Shown: in pieces, positions 21,653-34,299 of the stretch
Layout: each line of letters opens with the position of its first letter
Position numbering within the stretch: the first letter of the stretch is position 1
Notes under the pieces: model-generated
Databases searched by the model: none
What the model saw: the letters and a program-made list of their open reading frames with translations, nothing else
Told to the model about the DNA's origin: nothing
DNA from: Luscinia megarhynchos
Taxonomy: Eukaryota; Chordata; Aves; Passeriformes; Turdidae
DNA length: 64,000 bases
Direction of reading: 5' to 3'
NCBI GenBank assembly: GCA_034336665.1
Contig: CM067564.1
Span: 41,740,975 to 41,804,974 of the forward strand
Made by a program: the position numbers and the translations under genes

Positions 21653-21874
21653 CTGGGCAGCAGAGGGGCACGGGAATGAGCTCCAGAGGGGCTGGAGCCA
21701 CCCGGGCCCCGGGGGGAGGGATTTCCTGAGGATCGGGGACCTGGGTGGGGAAGGGGCACAGGGGCTGGGAACACTTGGGGAGCAGCAGGAGCTGGGGCTG
21801 CTGCCAGAGGCAGGAACAGGCTGGACCCACAGCTGGACCCTGGGGCTGGCACAGGGAGCAGGGCTGGGATTCCC

Positions 21875-24800
21875 TCGGGATGTTCTCTTGGGGTATTTCC
21901 ATGGGATGTTCCTTGCGATGTTCCTTGGGATGTTCCCTGGGATGTTCCTTGGATGTTTCTTGGGATGTTCCCTGGGATCTTCCCTGGGATCTTCCCTGGG
22001 ATGTTCCTTGGGATGTTCCCTGGGATGTTCCCTGGGATGTTCCCTGGGATGTTCCCCTGGGATGTTCCTGGGATGTTCCTAGGATGTTCCTGGGATGTTC
22101 CTGGGATGTTCCTTGGGATGTTCCTGGGATGTTCCCTGGGATGTTCCTTGGGATGTTCCTGGGATGTTCCCTGGGATGTTCCTTGGGATGTTCCTTGGGA
22201 TGTTCCTGGGATGTTCCCTGGGATGTTCCTTGGGATGTTCCTGGGATGTTCCTTGGGATGTTCCTGGGATGTGCCTTGGGATGTTCCTGGGATGTTCCCT
22301 GGGATGTTCCCTGGGATGTTCCCTTGGGATGTTCCTTGGGATGTTCCTGGGATGTTCCTGGGATGTTCCTTGGGATGTTCCTGGGATGTTCCTTGGGATG
22401 TTCCTGGGATGTGCCTTGGGATGTTCCCTGGGATGTTCCTGGGATGTTCCTTGGGATGTTCCTTGGGATGTTCCCTTGGGATGTTCCTGGGATGTTCCTG
22501 GGATGTTCCTTGGGATGTTCCTGGGATGTTCCTGGGATGTTCCCCTGGGATGTTCCCTTGGGATGTTCCTGGGATGTTCCCTGGGATGTGCCTTGGGATG
22601 TTCCTTGGATGTTCCTTGGGATGTTCCTGGGATGTTTCTTGGGATGTTCCTTGGGATGTTCCTTGGGATGTTCCTGGGATGTTCCCTGGGATGTTCCTTG
22701 GGATGTTCCTTGGGATGTTCCTGGGATGTTCCCTGGGATGTTCCCTTGGGATGTTCCCTGGGATGTTCCTGGGATGTGCCTTGGGATGTTCCCTTGGATG
22801 TTCCTGGGATGTTCCTGGGATGTTCCTGGGATGTTCCCTGGGATGTTCCTTGGGATGTTCCTGGGATGTTCCTAGGATGTTCCTGGGATGTTCCCTGGGA
22901 TGTTCCCTGGGATGTTCCCTGGGATGTTCCTGGGATGTTCCCTGGGATGTTTCCTGGGATGTTCCCTGGGATGTTCCTGGGATGTTCCCTGGGATGTTTC
23001 CTGGGATGTTCCCTGGGATGTTCCTTGGGATGTTCCTAGGATGTTCCTGGGATGTTCCCTAGGATGTTCCTGGGATGTTTCTTGGGATGTTCCTGGGATG
23101 TTTCTTGGGATGTTCCTGGGATGTTCCCTGGGATGTTCCTTGGGATGTTCCTGGGATGTTCCTGGGATGTTCCCCTGGGATGTTCCTTGGGATGTTCCTG
23201 GGATGTTTCTTGGGATGTTCCTGGGATGTTTCCCTGGGATGTTTCTTGGGATGTTCCTTGGGATGTTCCTGGGATGTTCCCTGGGATGTTCCTTGGGATG
23301 TTTCCCTGGGATGTTTCTTGGGATGTTCCTTGGGATGTTCCTGGGATGTTCCTTGGGATGTTCCTAGGATGTTCCTTGGGATGTTCCTGGGACGTTCCTT
23401 GGGATGTTCCTGGGATGTTCCCTGGGATGTTCCTGGGATGTTCCTAGGATGTTCCTGGGATGTTCCTGGGATGTTCCCCTGGGATGTTCCTGGGATGTTC
23501 CTGGGATGTTTCTTGGGATGTTCCTTGGGATGTTCCTGGGATGTTCCTGGGATGTTCCTTGGGATGTTCCTGGGATGTTTCCCTGGGATGTTTCTTGGGA
23601 TGTTCCTGGGATGTTCCCTCGATGTTCCTTGGGATGTTCCTGGGATGTTCTCTTGGGGTATTTTCCTGGGATGTTCCTGGGGCGTTCCTTGGGATGTTCC
23701 CTAGGATGTTCCTTGGGATGTTCCTGGGACGTTCCTTGGGATGTTCCTGGGATGTTCCCTGGGATGTTCCGTGGGATGTTCCTGGGATGTTCCCTGGGAT
23801 GTTCCTTGGGATGTTCCTAGGATGTTCCTTGGGATGTTCCCTGGGATGTTCCCTGGGATGTTCCTTGGGATGTTCCTGGGATGTTCCCTGGATGTTCCCT
23901 GGGATGTTCCTTGGGATGTTCCCTGGGATGTTCCTTGGGATGTTCCCTGGGATGTTCCTTGGGATGTTCCCTTGGGATGTTCCCTTGGGATGTTCCTTGG
24001 GATGTTCCTTGGGATGTTCCCTGGGATGTTCCCTGGGATGTTCCCTAGGATGTTCCTTAGGATGTTCCTGGGATGTTTCCCTAGGATGTTCCCTAGGATG
24101 TTCCTAGGATGTTCCCTGGGATGTTCCTTGGGATGTTCCCTGGGATGTTCCTTGGGATGTTCCTAGGATGTTCCTAGGATGTTCCTGGGATGTTCCTAGG
24201 ATGTTCCTTGGGATGTTCCTTGGGATGTTTCTTGGGATGTTCCCTGGGATGTTCCTGGGATGTTCCTTAGGATGTTCCCTGGGATGTTCCTTGGGATGTT
24301 CCCTGGGATGTTTCTTGGGATGTTCCTTGGGATGTTCCTGGGATGTTCCCTGGGATGTTCCTTGGGATGTTCCCTGGGATGTTCCTTGGGATGTTCCTGG
24401 GATGTTCCCCTGGGATGTTCCTAGGATGTTCCCTGGGATGTTCCTTGGGATGTTCCTTGGGATGTTTCTTGGGATGTTCCTGGGATGTTCCTGGGATGTT
24501 CCTTGGGATGTTCCTGGGATGTTCTCTTGGGGTGTTCCTGGGATGTTTCCCTGGGGCGTTCCTTGGGATGTTCCTGGGATGTTCCTGGGATGTTCCTGGG
24601 ATGTTCCCCTGGGATGTTCCTTAGGATGTTCCTTGGGATGTTCCTGGGATGTTCCTGGGATGTTCCTTGGGATGTTCCCTGGGATGTTCCCTGGGGCGTT
24701 CCTTGGGATGTTCCTTGGGATGTTCCTGGGATGTTCCTGGGATGTTCCTTGGGATGTTCCCTGGGATGTTCCTTGGGATGTTCCTGGGATGTTCCCTGGG

Positions 24801-25800
24801 ATGTTCCTTGGGATGTTCCCTGGGATGTTTCCCTGGGATGTTTCTTGGGATGTTCCTGGGATGTTCCCTGGGATGTTCCCTTGGGATGTTCCTTGGGATG
24901 TTCCTTGGGATGTTCCCTGGGATGTTCCCTGGGATGTTCCTTGGGATGTTCCCTGGGATGTTCCCTGGGATGTTCCTTGGGATGTTCCCTGGGATGTTCC
25001 CCTGGGATGTTCCCTGGGATGTTCCTTGGGATGTTCCCTGGGATGTTCTCTTGGGATGTTTCTTGGGATGTTCCTTGGGATGTTCCCTTGGGATGTTCCT
25101 TGGGATGTTCCCTGGGATGTTCCTTGGGATGTTCCTTGGGATGTTCCCTGGGATGTTCCTTGGGATGTTCCCTGGATGTTCCCTGGGATGTTCCTTGGGA
25201 TGTTCCTTGGGATGTTCCTGGGATGTTCCCTGGGATGTTTCCTGGGATGTTCCCCTGGGATGTTCCTTGGGATGTTCCCTGGGATGTTTCCCTGGGATGT
25301 TCCTGGGATGTTCCCTGGGATGTTCCCTGGGATGTTCCTTGGGATGTTCCTTGGGATGTTCCCTGGGATGTTCCTTGGGATGTTCCCTGGATGTTCCCTG
25401 GGATGTTCCTTGGGATGTTCCTTGGGATGTTCCTGGGATGTTCCCCTGGGATGTTCCCTGTGATGTTCCCTGGGATGTTCCTTGGGATGTTCCCTGGGAT
25501 GTTCTCTTGGGGTATTTTCCTGGGATGTTCCCTGGGATGTTCCCTGGGATGTTCCTTGGGATGTTCCCCTGGGATGTTCCTTGGGATGTTCCCTGGGATG
25601 TTCCTTGGGATGTTCCCTGGGATGTTCCCTGGGATGTTCCTTGGGATGTTCCTTGGGATGTTCCCTGGGATGTTCCTTGGGATGTTCCCTGGGATGTTCC
25701 CTGGGATGTTCCCTGGGATGTTCCTTGGGATGTTCCCTTGGGATGTTCCTTGGGATGTTCCTTGGGATGTTCCCTGGATGTTCCCTGGGATGTTCCGTGG
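21875..25800. repeat. 3.9-kb minisatellite, 12-bp unit GGGATGTTCCTT
   Basis: Over 300 copies of GGGATGTTCCTT / GGGATGTTCCCT mixed with 11-bp GGGATGTTCCT. It is the largest array in the window. It produces very long spurious frames on both strands ([32 protein letters not shown]). Rare variant monomers (TTCTCTTGGGGTATTTTCC, GGGGCGTTCC) recur in matching order and mark higher-order duplications. Confidence 0.98.
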
Positions 25801-26275
25801 GACAGGGACACGGGGACACGGGGGGGCTGTGCCAGGGCTGGGAACGGAGATCCCTGCGGGCGTGGGGGGCACCAGGTATGGGATCCCCAGGGGGTCATCC
25901 CCGTGGGGACACGGCTGGGGACAGAGGGACACACAGGGCACACGGCTGGGGACAGAGGGACACACAGGGCACACGGCTGGGGACAGAGGGACACACAGGA
26001 GACATGGCTGGGGACAGACAGACACGCAGGGGACACGGCTGGGGACAGAGGGACACACAGGAGACATGGCTGGGGACAGAGGGACACATAGGGGACACGG
26101 CTGGGGACAGAGAGGGACACACAGGGCACACGGCTGGGGACAGAGGGACACACAGGAGACACGGCTGGGGACAGACAGACACACAGGGGACACGGCTGGG
26201 GACAGACAGACACACAGGGGACACGGCTGGGGACAGCTGAGACACGGCTGGGGACAGAGGGACAGATCCATGTGG
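25801..26275. repeat. About 31-bp array (CACGGCTGGGGACAGAGGGA + CACACAGGG)
   Basis: About 14 copies following directly on the 12-bp array. Confidence 0.93.
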
Positions 26276-26324
26276 GAATCACCTCCAGCCACAGGGGTGG
26301 GGCAGGGGGACACGGGCAGGACAA

Positions 26325-26905
26325 GTGACACAGGGTCAGGACAGGGGACACACAGGGACAGCACAGGGGACACAGGGACACAGGACTAGGACAGGGACAG
26401 CACAAGGGGACACAGGGACAGCACAGGGGCACAGGGACAGCACAGGGGCACAGGAACAGGACAGGGGACACAGGGGACACAGGAACAGGACAGGGACAGC
26501 ACAGGGGCACAGGGACAGCACAGGGGACACAGGGACAGCACAGGGACACAGGAACAGGACAGAGACACAGGAACAGCACAGGGGACACAGAGATGGCACA
26601 GGGACACAGGGACAGCACAGGGGACACAGGGACACAGGAACAGGACAGGGACACAGGGACACAGGAACAGCACAGGGGACACAGGGACACAGGGACAGCA
26701 CAGGGACACAGGGACAGCACAGGGGGCACAGGAACAGGACAGGGGACACAGGGACAGCAAAGGGACACAGGAACAGCACAGGGGACACAGGGACAGCACA
26801 GGGACACAGGGACAGCACAGGGGACACAGGGAGACAGGGACAGCACAGGGGCACAGGAACAGCACAGGGGACACAGGACCAGGACGGGGACAGCACAGGG
26901 GACCC
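26325..26905. repeat. ACAGCACAGGGGACACAGGG array
   Basis: About 20-bp and 10-bp alternations of GGGACAGCACA, GGGACACA and GGAACAGGACA. It ends about 45 bp from the donor of the 26952..27062 exon. Confidence 0.93.
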
Positions 26906-26951
26906 GCCCCAGCCCGCCCCGCCCCGGGAACGCCCCCATTCCCGCACTCAC

Positions 26952-27062
26952 CGCGCCTCGGCCGCCAGCAGCTCGTCGTAGTGCGCCGAGCGCTGGTCAT
27001 CGTCCTGCCGGTACCGCAGCACCGTGGCCAGGCCCTTGCTGACCAGCGCCTCCGCGATGTTA
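26952..27062 (-). CDS. SND1: SND1 coding exon, end of SN-like domain 3
   Basis: Encodes [20 protein letters not shown] then [16 protein letters not shown] plus two bases of Arg: 111 nt. The acceptor CGCAG precedes 27062; the first base T completes a Val codon from the upstream exon. The donor GTGAGTG starts at 26951. It is very close to other vertebrate SND1 sequences. Confidence 0.97.
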
Positions 27063-27119
27063 CTGCGGGGACGGGGCAGGTCGGGGCGGGACCTGGGGCA
27101 CGGACACCCCAACCCCAAC

Positions 27120-27215
27120 CCATCCCATCTATCCATCCCTATTCCATCCCCATCCATCCCTATCCCATCCCTATTCCATCCCATCCCATCCCATCCCATC
27201 CCATCCCATCCCACA
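27120..27215. repeat. CCCAT/CCATCCCTATT simple repeat
   Basis: Ends in a pure CCCAT pentamer run (about 27178-27212), the same motif as 9232-9565 on the other strand. Confidence 0.92.
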
Positions 27216-27935
27216 ACGGGTGACCCCCAAACTGGGCTCATCCCACAGGGAGAAGCCTGCCAGGAGTGCCCCAAAATCCCCACCCCAGAAGTTTCCCCCA
27301 AAACTCCCCACCCCAAACCCAGCAGGCTCAGCATTCCCAGGCCACCAGAGCCTGGCCCTGGATTTCCCAATCCCATCCCTTCTTTTCCAGGAGCAGGGGG
27401 TGGGCACTGGTTTGGGAGGGGGGGCACCATCCCTGGATTCCCCCCCAAACCCAGGGGTCATGGTCCCCAGCCCACGGGAATCTCCTTGATTCCACCATCC
27501 CACTTTTTTTCCAGGAAAGAAGTTGGGCATTTTGGGGGGCCTGGACAGGGAGACTCCGACCCCCATTTCCATGGGAAGGGCCTGGAGCAGCCTGTCCCCA
27601 GTGAACTGGGATTTCTGGGATCAGCCAGGCAGGGATGAACCCATCTCATTCCAGAGCTTTAAGCAAATCCATGAATTCTCCTTCGCCAGCACATCCCTAA
27701 TTCTCCTCCCATCACCACCCCCCACTAATTCCCTCCACATCCCCAAAAAAAGCGGATCCAGCCAGAGGATGGAGGGACTGATCCCATCCCCAATCCTGGC
27801 CATGACCCATTCTGAGGAGGGGGAGGGGCAAATCCATCAGCAGGAGCTGAAATTAGGTCTGGGAGCAGGGGGAGGGATCGAAAAATTCGGGATTGGTGAG
27901 CGAGGGAGGGAATGGCTGCAGCCGGAGCAGCTGCG
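27216..27935. other. Unique SND1 intron
   Basis: No exon, array or named element recognised. Confidence 0.5.
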
Positions 27936-27939
27936 GCAG

Positions 27940-28435
27940 CCTGGGGATACTGGGGATACTGGGAATGGGGATACTGGGGATGGGGATACTGGGGATGGGA
28001 GATACTGGGGATGGGGATACTGGGGATGGAGATACTGGGAATGGGGATACTGGGGATGGGGATACTGGGAATGGGGATACTGGGGATGGGGATACTGGGA
28101 ATGGGGATACTGGGGATACTGGGGATGGGGATACTGGGAATGGGGATACTGGGATGGATGGGGATACTGGGGATGGGGATACTGGGATGGGGATACTGGG
28201 AATGGAGATCCTGGGAATGGGGATCCTGGGAATGGGGATCCTGGGAATGGGGATCCTGGGGATGGGGATACTGGGGATGAGGATCCTGGGAATGGGGATC
28301 CTGGGAATGGGGATCCTGGGGATGGGAATGGGGATACTGGGAATGGGGATACTGGGAATGGGGATACTGGGAATGGGGATACTGGGGATGGGGATACTGG
28401 GAATGGGGATACTGGGGATGCTGAGCACTGGGAAT
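27940..28435. repeat. 15-bp minisatellite GGGGATACTGGGAAT
   Basis: About 33 copies; TACTGGGAATGGGGA alternates with TACTGGGGATGGGGA and CCTGGGAATGGGGA. Confidence 0.95.
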
Positions 28436-28739
28436 TCTGAGCACCGGGAATGGGGACCGCAGAAATGGGCACCCCGGGAATGCTGAGCAATTCTTGGAGA
28501 AGATGGGAGGGGAAAATGGGATGGACAGATCCTGGGTTCCAGGGCATGACACAGGCGGGGATGGACAGGGATGCAGGAGGGATCCATGAGGGATCCAGGC
28601 ACGGAAATGGGCAGGGAGAGGGGCTGGGAGATGAGCAGGGATCAGGTGAGAATATGGGCAGGGATCCAGGCAGGAATCCAGGCTGGGATCCAGCAGGAGA
28701 AGCTGGGCTTTTGCTGCAGGTCCCCCAATTCCCAGTGCC

Positions 28740-29830
28740 CAGAGCTGGGATTGGGGCTGGGATCAGGGCTGGGATCAGAGTTGGGATCAGAGCAGGATCA
28801 AACGGGATCAGGAGGCTGGGCAGGATCAGAGCAGGATCAGAGCTGGGATCAGAGCAGGATGAGGGATCAGCAGGATCAGAGCTGGGATCACAGAGCTGGG
28901 ATCAGAGCAGGATCAGAGCTGGGATCAGAGCGGGATCAGAGCTGGGATCAGAGCAGGATCGAGAGCTGGGATCAGAGCTGGGATCACGAGCAGGGATCAG
29001 AGCAGGATCAGAGCTGGGATCAGAGCAGGATCAGAGCTGGGATCAGAGCTGGGATCACACAGGACAGGATCAGAGCAGGATCAGAGCTGGGATCAGAGCA
29101 GGATCAGAGCTGGGATCAGAGCAGGATCAGGGCTGGGATCCAGAGCTGGGATCAGAGCTGGGATCTGGGATCAGAGCAGGATCAGAGCTGGGATCAGAGC
29201 TGGGATCAGAGCAGGATCAGAGCAGGATCAGAGCTGGGATCAGAGCTGGGATCAGAGCAGGATCAGAGCTGGGATCAGAGCTGGGATCAGAGCAGGATGA
29301 GAGCTGGGATCAGAGCTGGGATCACAGAGCAAGATCAGAGCAGGATCAGAGCAGGATGCAGGCTGGGATCAGAGCTGGGATCAGAGCTGGGATCAGAGCT
29401 GGGATCCAGGGCTGGGATCAGAGCTGGGATCAGAGCTGGGATCGAGGCTGGGATCAGAGCTGGGATCAGGGCTGGGATCAGGGCTGAGGATCAGAGCTGG
29501 GATCAGAGCAGGATCGGGGCTGGGATCAGAGCTGGGATCAGAGCTGGGATCAGAGCTGGGATCAGAGAAAGGATCAGAGCGGGATCAGAGCAGGATCAGA
29601 GCTGGGATCAGAGCAGGATCAGGGCTGGGATCAGGGCTGGAATCACAGAGCAGGATCAGAGCTGGGATCAGAGCAGGATCAGAGCTGGGATCAGAGCTGG
29701 GATCACAGAGCAGGATCAGAGCAGGATCAGAGCAGGATCAGAGCTGGGATCAGAGCTGGGATCACAGAGCAGGATCAGAGCAGGATCAGAGCTGGGATCA
29801 CAGGATCAGAGCAGGATCAGAGCTGGGATC
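28740..29830. repeat. GATCAGAGCTGG/GATCAGAGCAG minisatellite
   Basis: A 1.1-kb array mixing a 12-bp unit GATCAGAGCTGG and an 11-bp unit GATCAGAGCAG in irregular order. GATC occurs every 11-12 bp. Confidence 0.95.
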
Positions 29831-30019
29831 GGGGCTGCAGCTCCTGCCCTGGCTCCCGCCCCGGCGCTGCCGTGCCCGGAATCCCAAGCAGGCTCAGCCC
29901 AGCCCAGATGCCGGGCGCACGCTCGGGAGGACAAGCCAGGCTTTATTCCCTGCTCCATCCCAGCCTGGCACGGGCCCCGGGACACAGACCCTGCTCTGTT
30001 CCACCCCGGCATCCCGGGA

Positions 30020-30245
30020 GCGGCACCGGGAATGGGAATGGGAATGGGAATGGGAATGGGAATGGGAATGGGAATGGGAATGGGATTGGGACTGGAATGG
30101 GAATGGGAATGGATCTGGGAACGGCACCGGGAATGGGAATGGAACCGGGAATGGAAATGGGAATGGAACTGGGAATGGCACCAGGAATGGAACTGGGAAT
30201 GGAACTGGGAATGGAACTGGCAATGGCACCAGGAACGGGACCGGA
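30020..30245. repeat. GGGAAT hexamer and GGAACTGGGAAT array
   Basis: A pure GGGAAT run at 30028-30085, then 12-bp variants with GGAACTGGGAATGGCACC. Confidence 0.93.
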
Positions 30246-30297
30246 ATGGAAGCGGCACTGCCAGAACATCCCGGGAATGCAGGGGGAGCTCTCCCAG

Positions 30298-30720
30298 CCC
30301 AGGGAAGGGGAAGGGGAAGGGAAGGGAAGGGAAGGGAAGGGAAGGGAAGGGAAGGGAGGAAGGGAAGGGAAGGGAAGGGAAGGGAAGGGAAGGGAAGGGA
30401 AGGGAAGGGAAGGGAAGGGAAGGGAAGGGAAGGGGAAGGGAAGGGAAGGGAAGGGAAGGGAAGGGAAGGGGAAGGGGAAGGGAAGGGAAGGGAAGGGAAG
30501 GAAGGGAAGGGAAGGGGAAGGGAAGGGAAGGGAAGGGAAGGGAAGGGAAGGGAAGGGAAGGGAAGGGAAGGGAAGGGAAGGGAAGGGGAAGGGAAGGGAA
30601 GGGAAGGGAAGGGAAGGGAAGGGAAGGGGAAGGGAAGGGGGAAGGGGAAGGGAAGGGAAGGGGAAGGGAAGGGAAGGGGAAGGAAGGGGAAGGGAAGGGA
30701 AGGGAAGGGAAGGGAAGGGA
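30298..30720. repeat. AAGGG pentanucleotide array (first)
   Basis: About 80 copies of GGGAA with scattered extra G (GGGGAA). It is purine-only on the plus strand for over 400 bp. Confidence 0.97.
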
Positions 30721-30849
30721 GTGCAGCTCTCGCAGCCCCTGGATCAGGGGAGGGGAAAGGCAGCTGCAGCTGGGGCGCTTTCCAAAATAGCTGCTACTGG
30801 GGAAAAAAACTGGGAAAGCAACCAGGGCCTATGACAAATCCTCCCTACG

Positions 30850-31245
30850 CAGCTCCCGGAGCCGCTGCCAGCCCCAGGCTCGGCCTACCCACAGGGACCT
30901 GCCCCAGGCTCGGCCTATCCACCCGGACCTGCCCCAGGCTCAGCCTACCCACAGGGACCTGCCCCAGGCTCGGCCTATCCACAGGGACCTGCCCCAGGCT
31001 CGGCCTATCCACAGGGGACCTGCCCAGGCTCGGCCTATCCACAGGGACCTGCCCCAGGCTCAGCCTACCCACAGGGACCTGCCCAGGCTCGGCCTACCCA
31101 CAGGGACCTGCCCCAGGCTCGAGGCCACCAGGCCTATCCACAGGGACCTGCCCCAGGCTCGGCCTACCCACAGGGACCTGCCCCAGGCTCAGCCTATCCA
31201 CAGGGACCTGCCCCAGGCTCGGCCTATCCACCCGGACCTGCCCGA
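30850..31245. repeat. 30-bp minisatellite (CCCCAGGCTCGGCCTATCCA + CAGGGACCTG)
   Basis: About 13 copies. Because 30 is a multiple of three, each frame keeps one peptide motif (RPSLGQVPVD on minus). Single-base indels shift it; not coding. Confidence 0.94.
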
Positions 31246-31539
31246 GGCACCCCGTGCCCAAAGAGGGAAAAGCCACAAATTCTGGCGGAGGGGAAGCTGC
31301 TCTGGAACAACCCCCACTCCTGAACCTCCCCGTGGAGAAGGGAAATCAGGGAAGGGTCCCTTGGGAAGGACAAACATCCCAGGATACACAGCAGGGGTGA
31401 CTCCTTCAAAGCCACCCCCGAGAAGCTGGAATGGGGAGACTCATCCTGGTATCCCCCAAAAACTGATGCAGCTGTGGGGATGGGGGGTCCAGGCAGCAGC
31501 ATCCCAATGTATCCCAAGCACCCTCCAACCCACAGGGCC

Positions 31540-32285
31540 CAGGTGTGAATGGCGGTGTGAATGGCAGGTGTGACCTCCAGGTGTGAATGGCAGGTGTGAA
31601 TTCCATGTGCAAATGGCAAGTGTGAATGGCAGGTGAATGGCTGCTGTGAATGGCAGGTGTGAATGGCAGGTCTGCACTCCAGGTGTGAATGGCTTCCAGG
31701 TGTGACCTCCAGGTGTGAATGGCAGGTGTGAATGGCAGGTGTGGACTCCAGTTGTGAATGGCAGGTGTGAACAGCAGGTGTGAAGGGCAGGTGTGAATGG
31801 CAGGTGTGCACCCCAGCTGTGCACCCCAGGTGTGAACAGCAGGTGTGAAGGGCAGGTGTGAATGGCAGGTGTGCACCCCAGCTGTGCACCCCAGTTGTGA
31901 ATGGCAGGTGTGAACAGCAGGTGTGAAGGGCAGGTGTGAATGGCAGGTGTGCACCCCAGGTGTGCACCCCAGGTGTGAATGGCAGGTGTGTACTATAGGT
32001 GTGAATGGCAGGTGTGAATGGCAGGTGTGCACCCCAGCTGTGCACCCCATGTGTGAATGTCAGGTGTGAACGGCAGGTGTGAATTCCATGTGTGCACCCC
32101 ATGTGTGCACCCCAGGTGTGAACGGCAGGTGTGAACGGCAGGTGTGAACGGCAGGTGACCGGCAGGTGTGAATTCCATGTGTGCACCCCAGGTGTGAATG
32201 TCAGGTGTGAATGGCAGGTGTGAAGCCCATGTGTGCACCCCAGGTGTGAACGTCAGGTGTGACCGGCAGGTGTGAAGCCCACGTG
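31540..32285. repeat. 13-bp minisatellite GGTGTGAATGGCA
   Basis: About 55 copies with variants GTGTGAACGGCAG, GTGTGCACCCCAG and GTGTGAATTCCAT. It ends about 30 bp from the donor of the 32317..32417 exon. Confidence 0.95.
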
Positions 32286-32316
32286 TGCCCCCGGCGCACG
32301 CCCCGCCCGCACTCAC

Positions 32317-32417
32317 ACGCCCCCGATGCACACGGTGGCGCAGGTGCGCTCCGAGAAGGCCGGCACGGTCTCGGTGGCGCTGCTGGCAGGACGGATGTAA
32401 TCCACAGAAACGTTCAC
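32317..32417 (-). CDS. SND1: SND1 coding exon, SN-like domain 3
   Basis: Thirty-three codons plus two bases: [33 protein letters not shown] and a split Val. The acceptor TTTGCAG precedes 32417 and the donor GTGTGAGTG-type site starts at 32316. Phase matches both neighbours. Confidence 0.96.
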
Positions 32418-32489
32418 CTGCAAAGGGACACGGCTCAGGGCGGCCCTGCCCCGCCCGGGGGCAAATCCTGGGGACCAGCCACGCAGCCC

Positions 32490-32895
32490 TTCATCCCCAT
32501 CCTCACCCTCATCTCCTCTTCCTCATCCTCATCTCCTCATCCCCATCCCCATTCTCATCCTCATCCCCATCCTCATTTCCTCATCCCCATCCTCATCCTC
32601 ATCTCCTCTTCCTCATCCCCATCCTCATCTCCTCATCCCCATCCCCATTCTCATCCTCATCCCCATCCTCATTTCCTCATCCCCATCCTCATCCTCATCT
32701 CCTCTTCCTCATCCCCATCCTCATCTCGTCATCCTCATCCTCATCTCCTCATCCTGTCATCCTCATTTCCTCATCCTCATCCCCATCCTCATTTCCTCAT
32801 CTCCATCCTCATTTCCTCATCCCCATCCTCATCTTCTCATCCTCATCTCCTCATCCCCATCCTTATCCTCATCCTCATCTCCTCATCCTCATCTT
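32490..32895. repeat. TCATCC/TCATCTCC pyrimidine-rich array
   Basis: CATCCTCATCTCCTCATCCC units. A longer block (about 120 bp) is duplicated, for example near 32535 and 32630. Confidence 0.93.
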
Positions 32896-32964
32896 TATCC
32901 CCATTCCCCTGAGACCTCCTGCTGTCCCTCCAGGATGCTGCATCTCCGTTCCCACACCTGCACC

Positions 32965-33300
32965 AGAATCCTGGGATGGTTTGGGACAGAACGGAGCCCA
33001 GAGCCCCCCAGTGCCACCCCTGCAGTGCCAGGGCAGGGACACCTCCCACTGTCCCAGCTGCTCCAGCCCCAGTGTCCAGCCTGGGATCCAGGGGCAGCCA
33101 CAGCTGCTCTGCCAATTCCAGCCCAGCAGCAATTCCTGCCCCAGATCCCAGCAGCCCTGCCCTGGGGCAGTGGGAGCCATTCCCTGCTCCTGTCCCTCCA
33201 TCCCTTGTCCCCAGCCCCTCTGCAGCTCTCCTGGAGCCCCTCCAGGCCCTGCAAGGTCTCCCTGGAACTTTCCCTCCTCCAGGCATCACCTCCAGCAGTT
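32965..33300 (-). mobile_element. CR1 LINE 3' fragment (minus)
   Basis: Starts with the reverse complement of a CR1 3' end (ATCCTGGGATGGTTTGGGA) followed by the typical CAGTGCC...GGGCAGGGACACCTCCCACT and GGATCCAGGGGCAGCCACAG words. It shares over 200 bp with the copies near 48.0-48.7 kb. Confidence 0.75.
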
Positions 33301-33339
33301 CCCAGCATCACATCCCACATCTGCAGGCGCCGTTTCCAT

Positions 33340-33485
33340 GCCAATCCCACCCAACTCCAGCCAATCCCACCCAATCCAAACCAATCCCACCCAATCCAAA
33401 CCAATCCAAACCAATCCCACCCAATCCAAACCAATCCCAACCAATCCAAACCAATCCCAACCAATCCAAACCAATCCCACCCCAA
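33340..33485. repeat. CCAATCCAAA/CCAATCCCAC 10-bp array
   Basis: About 14 copies. Confidence 0.93.
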
Positions 33486-33639
33486 GCTTCTCCAGCGAAG
33501 CTCCATCCTTGACACTTCCCAGCTGGAAACACCCCAAGGCTCTGGGGTAGAGGGAGTGACACAGGGGTGACATGGGGACAATGTGGGGATCTTTGGAGAC
33601 ATCCCAGTGCTGCTGCCTCAGGCTGGACTTTCCCTGGCC

Positions 33640-34290
33640 TGTTCCAGTCCCTGTTCCCATCCCTGTTCCTTTTCTGTTCCCATCCCTGTTCCATCCCTGT
33701 TCCAGTTCTGTTCCCATCCCTGTTCCCATCCCTGTTCCATCCCTGCTCCCATCCCTGCTCCCATCCCTGTTCCAGTTCTGCTCCCATCCCAGTTCCCATC
33801 CCCGTTCCTGTCCTGTTCCCATCCCCGTTCCCATTCTGTTCCAGTTCTGTTCCCATCCCCGTTCCTGTCCTGTTCCCATCCCCGTTCCTGTCCTGTTCCC
33901 ATCCCCGTTCCTGTTCTGTTCCCATCCCCGTTCCCATCCCTGTTCCCATCCCCGTTCCTGTTCTGTTCCCATCCCCGTTCCCATCCCTGTTCCCATCCCC
34001 GTTCCCATTCTGTTCCAGTTCTGTTCCCATCCCAGTTCCCATCCCCGTTCCTGTCCTGTTCCCATTCTGTTCCAGTTCTGTTCCCATCCCCGTTCCTGTC
34101 CTGTTCCCATCCCGTTCCTGTTCTGTTCCCATCCCCGTTCCCATCCCTGTTCCCATCCCCGTTCCCATTCTGTTCCAGTTCTGTTCCCATCCCTGTTCCC
34201 ATCCCCGTTCCCATTCTGTTCCAGTTCTGTTCCCATCCCAGTTCCCATCTCCGTTCCTGTCCTGTTCCCATCCCCGCTCCCGTTCCGTTC
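33640..34290. repeat. GTTCCCATCCCC minisatellite
   Basis: Units of 12-18 bp: GTTCCCATCCCC, GTTCCTGTCCT, GTTCCAGTTCT and GTTCCCATTCT in irregular order. Confidence 0.94.
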
Positions 34291-34299
34291 CCGTTCCGC

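Noticed and set aside
21875..26951. Very long open frames on both strands (up to about 776 codons)
   Set aside because: They follow the 12-bp and other short-period arrays, consist of one repeated peptide word, switch families at array edges, and have no domain or splice context.
28571..30790. 739-codon plus frame (GSELGSEQDQSWDQ...)
   Set aside because: It crosses three unrelated repeat arrays (GATCAGAGCTGG, GGGAAT, AAGGG) and the peptide is only their translation.
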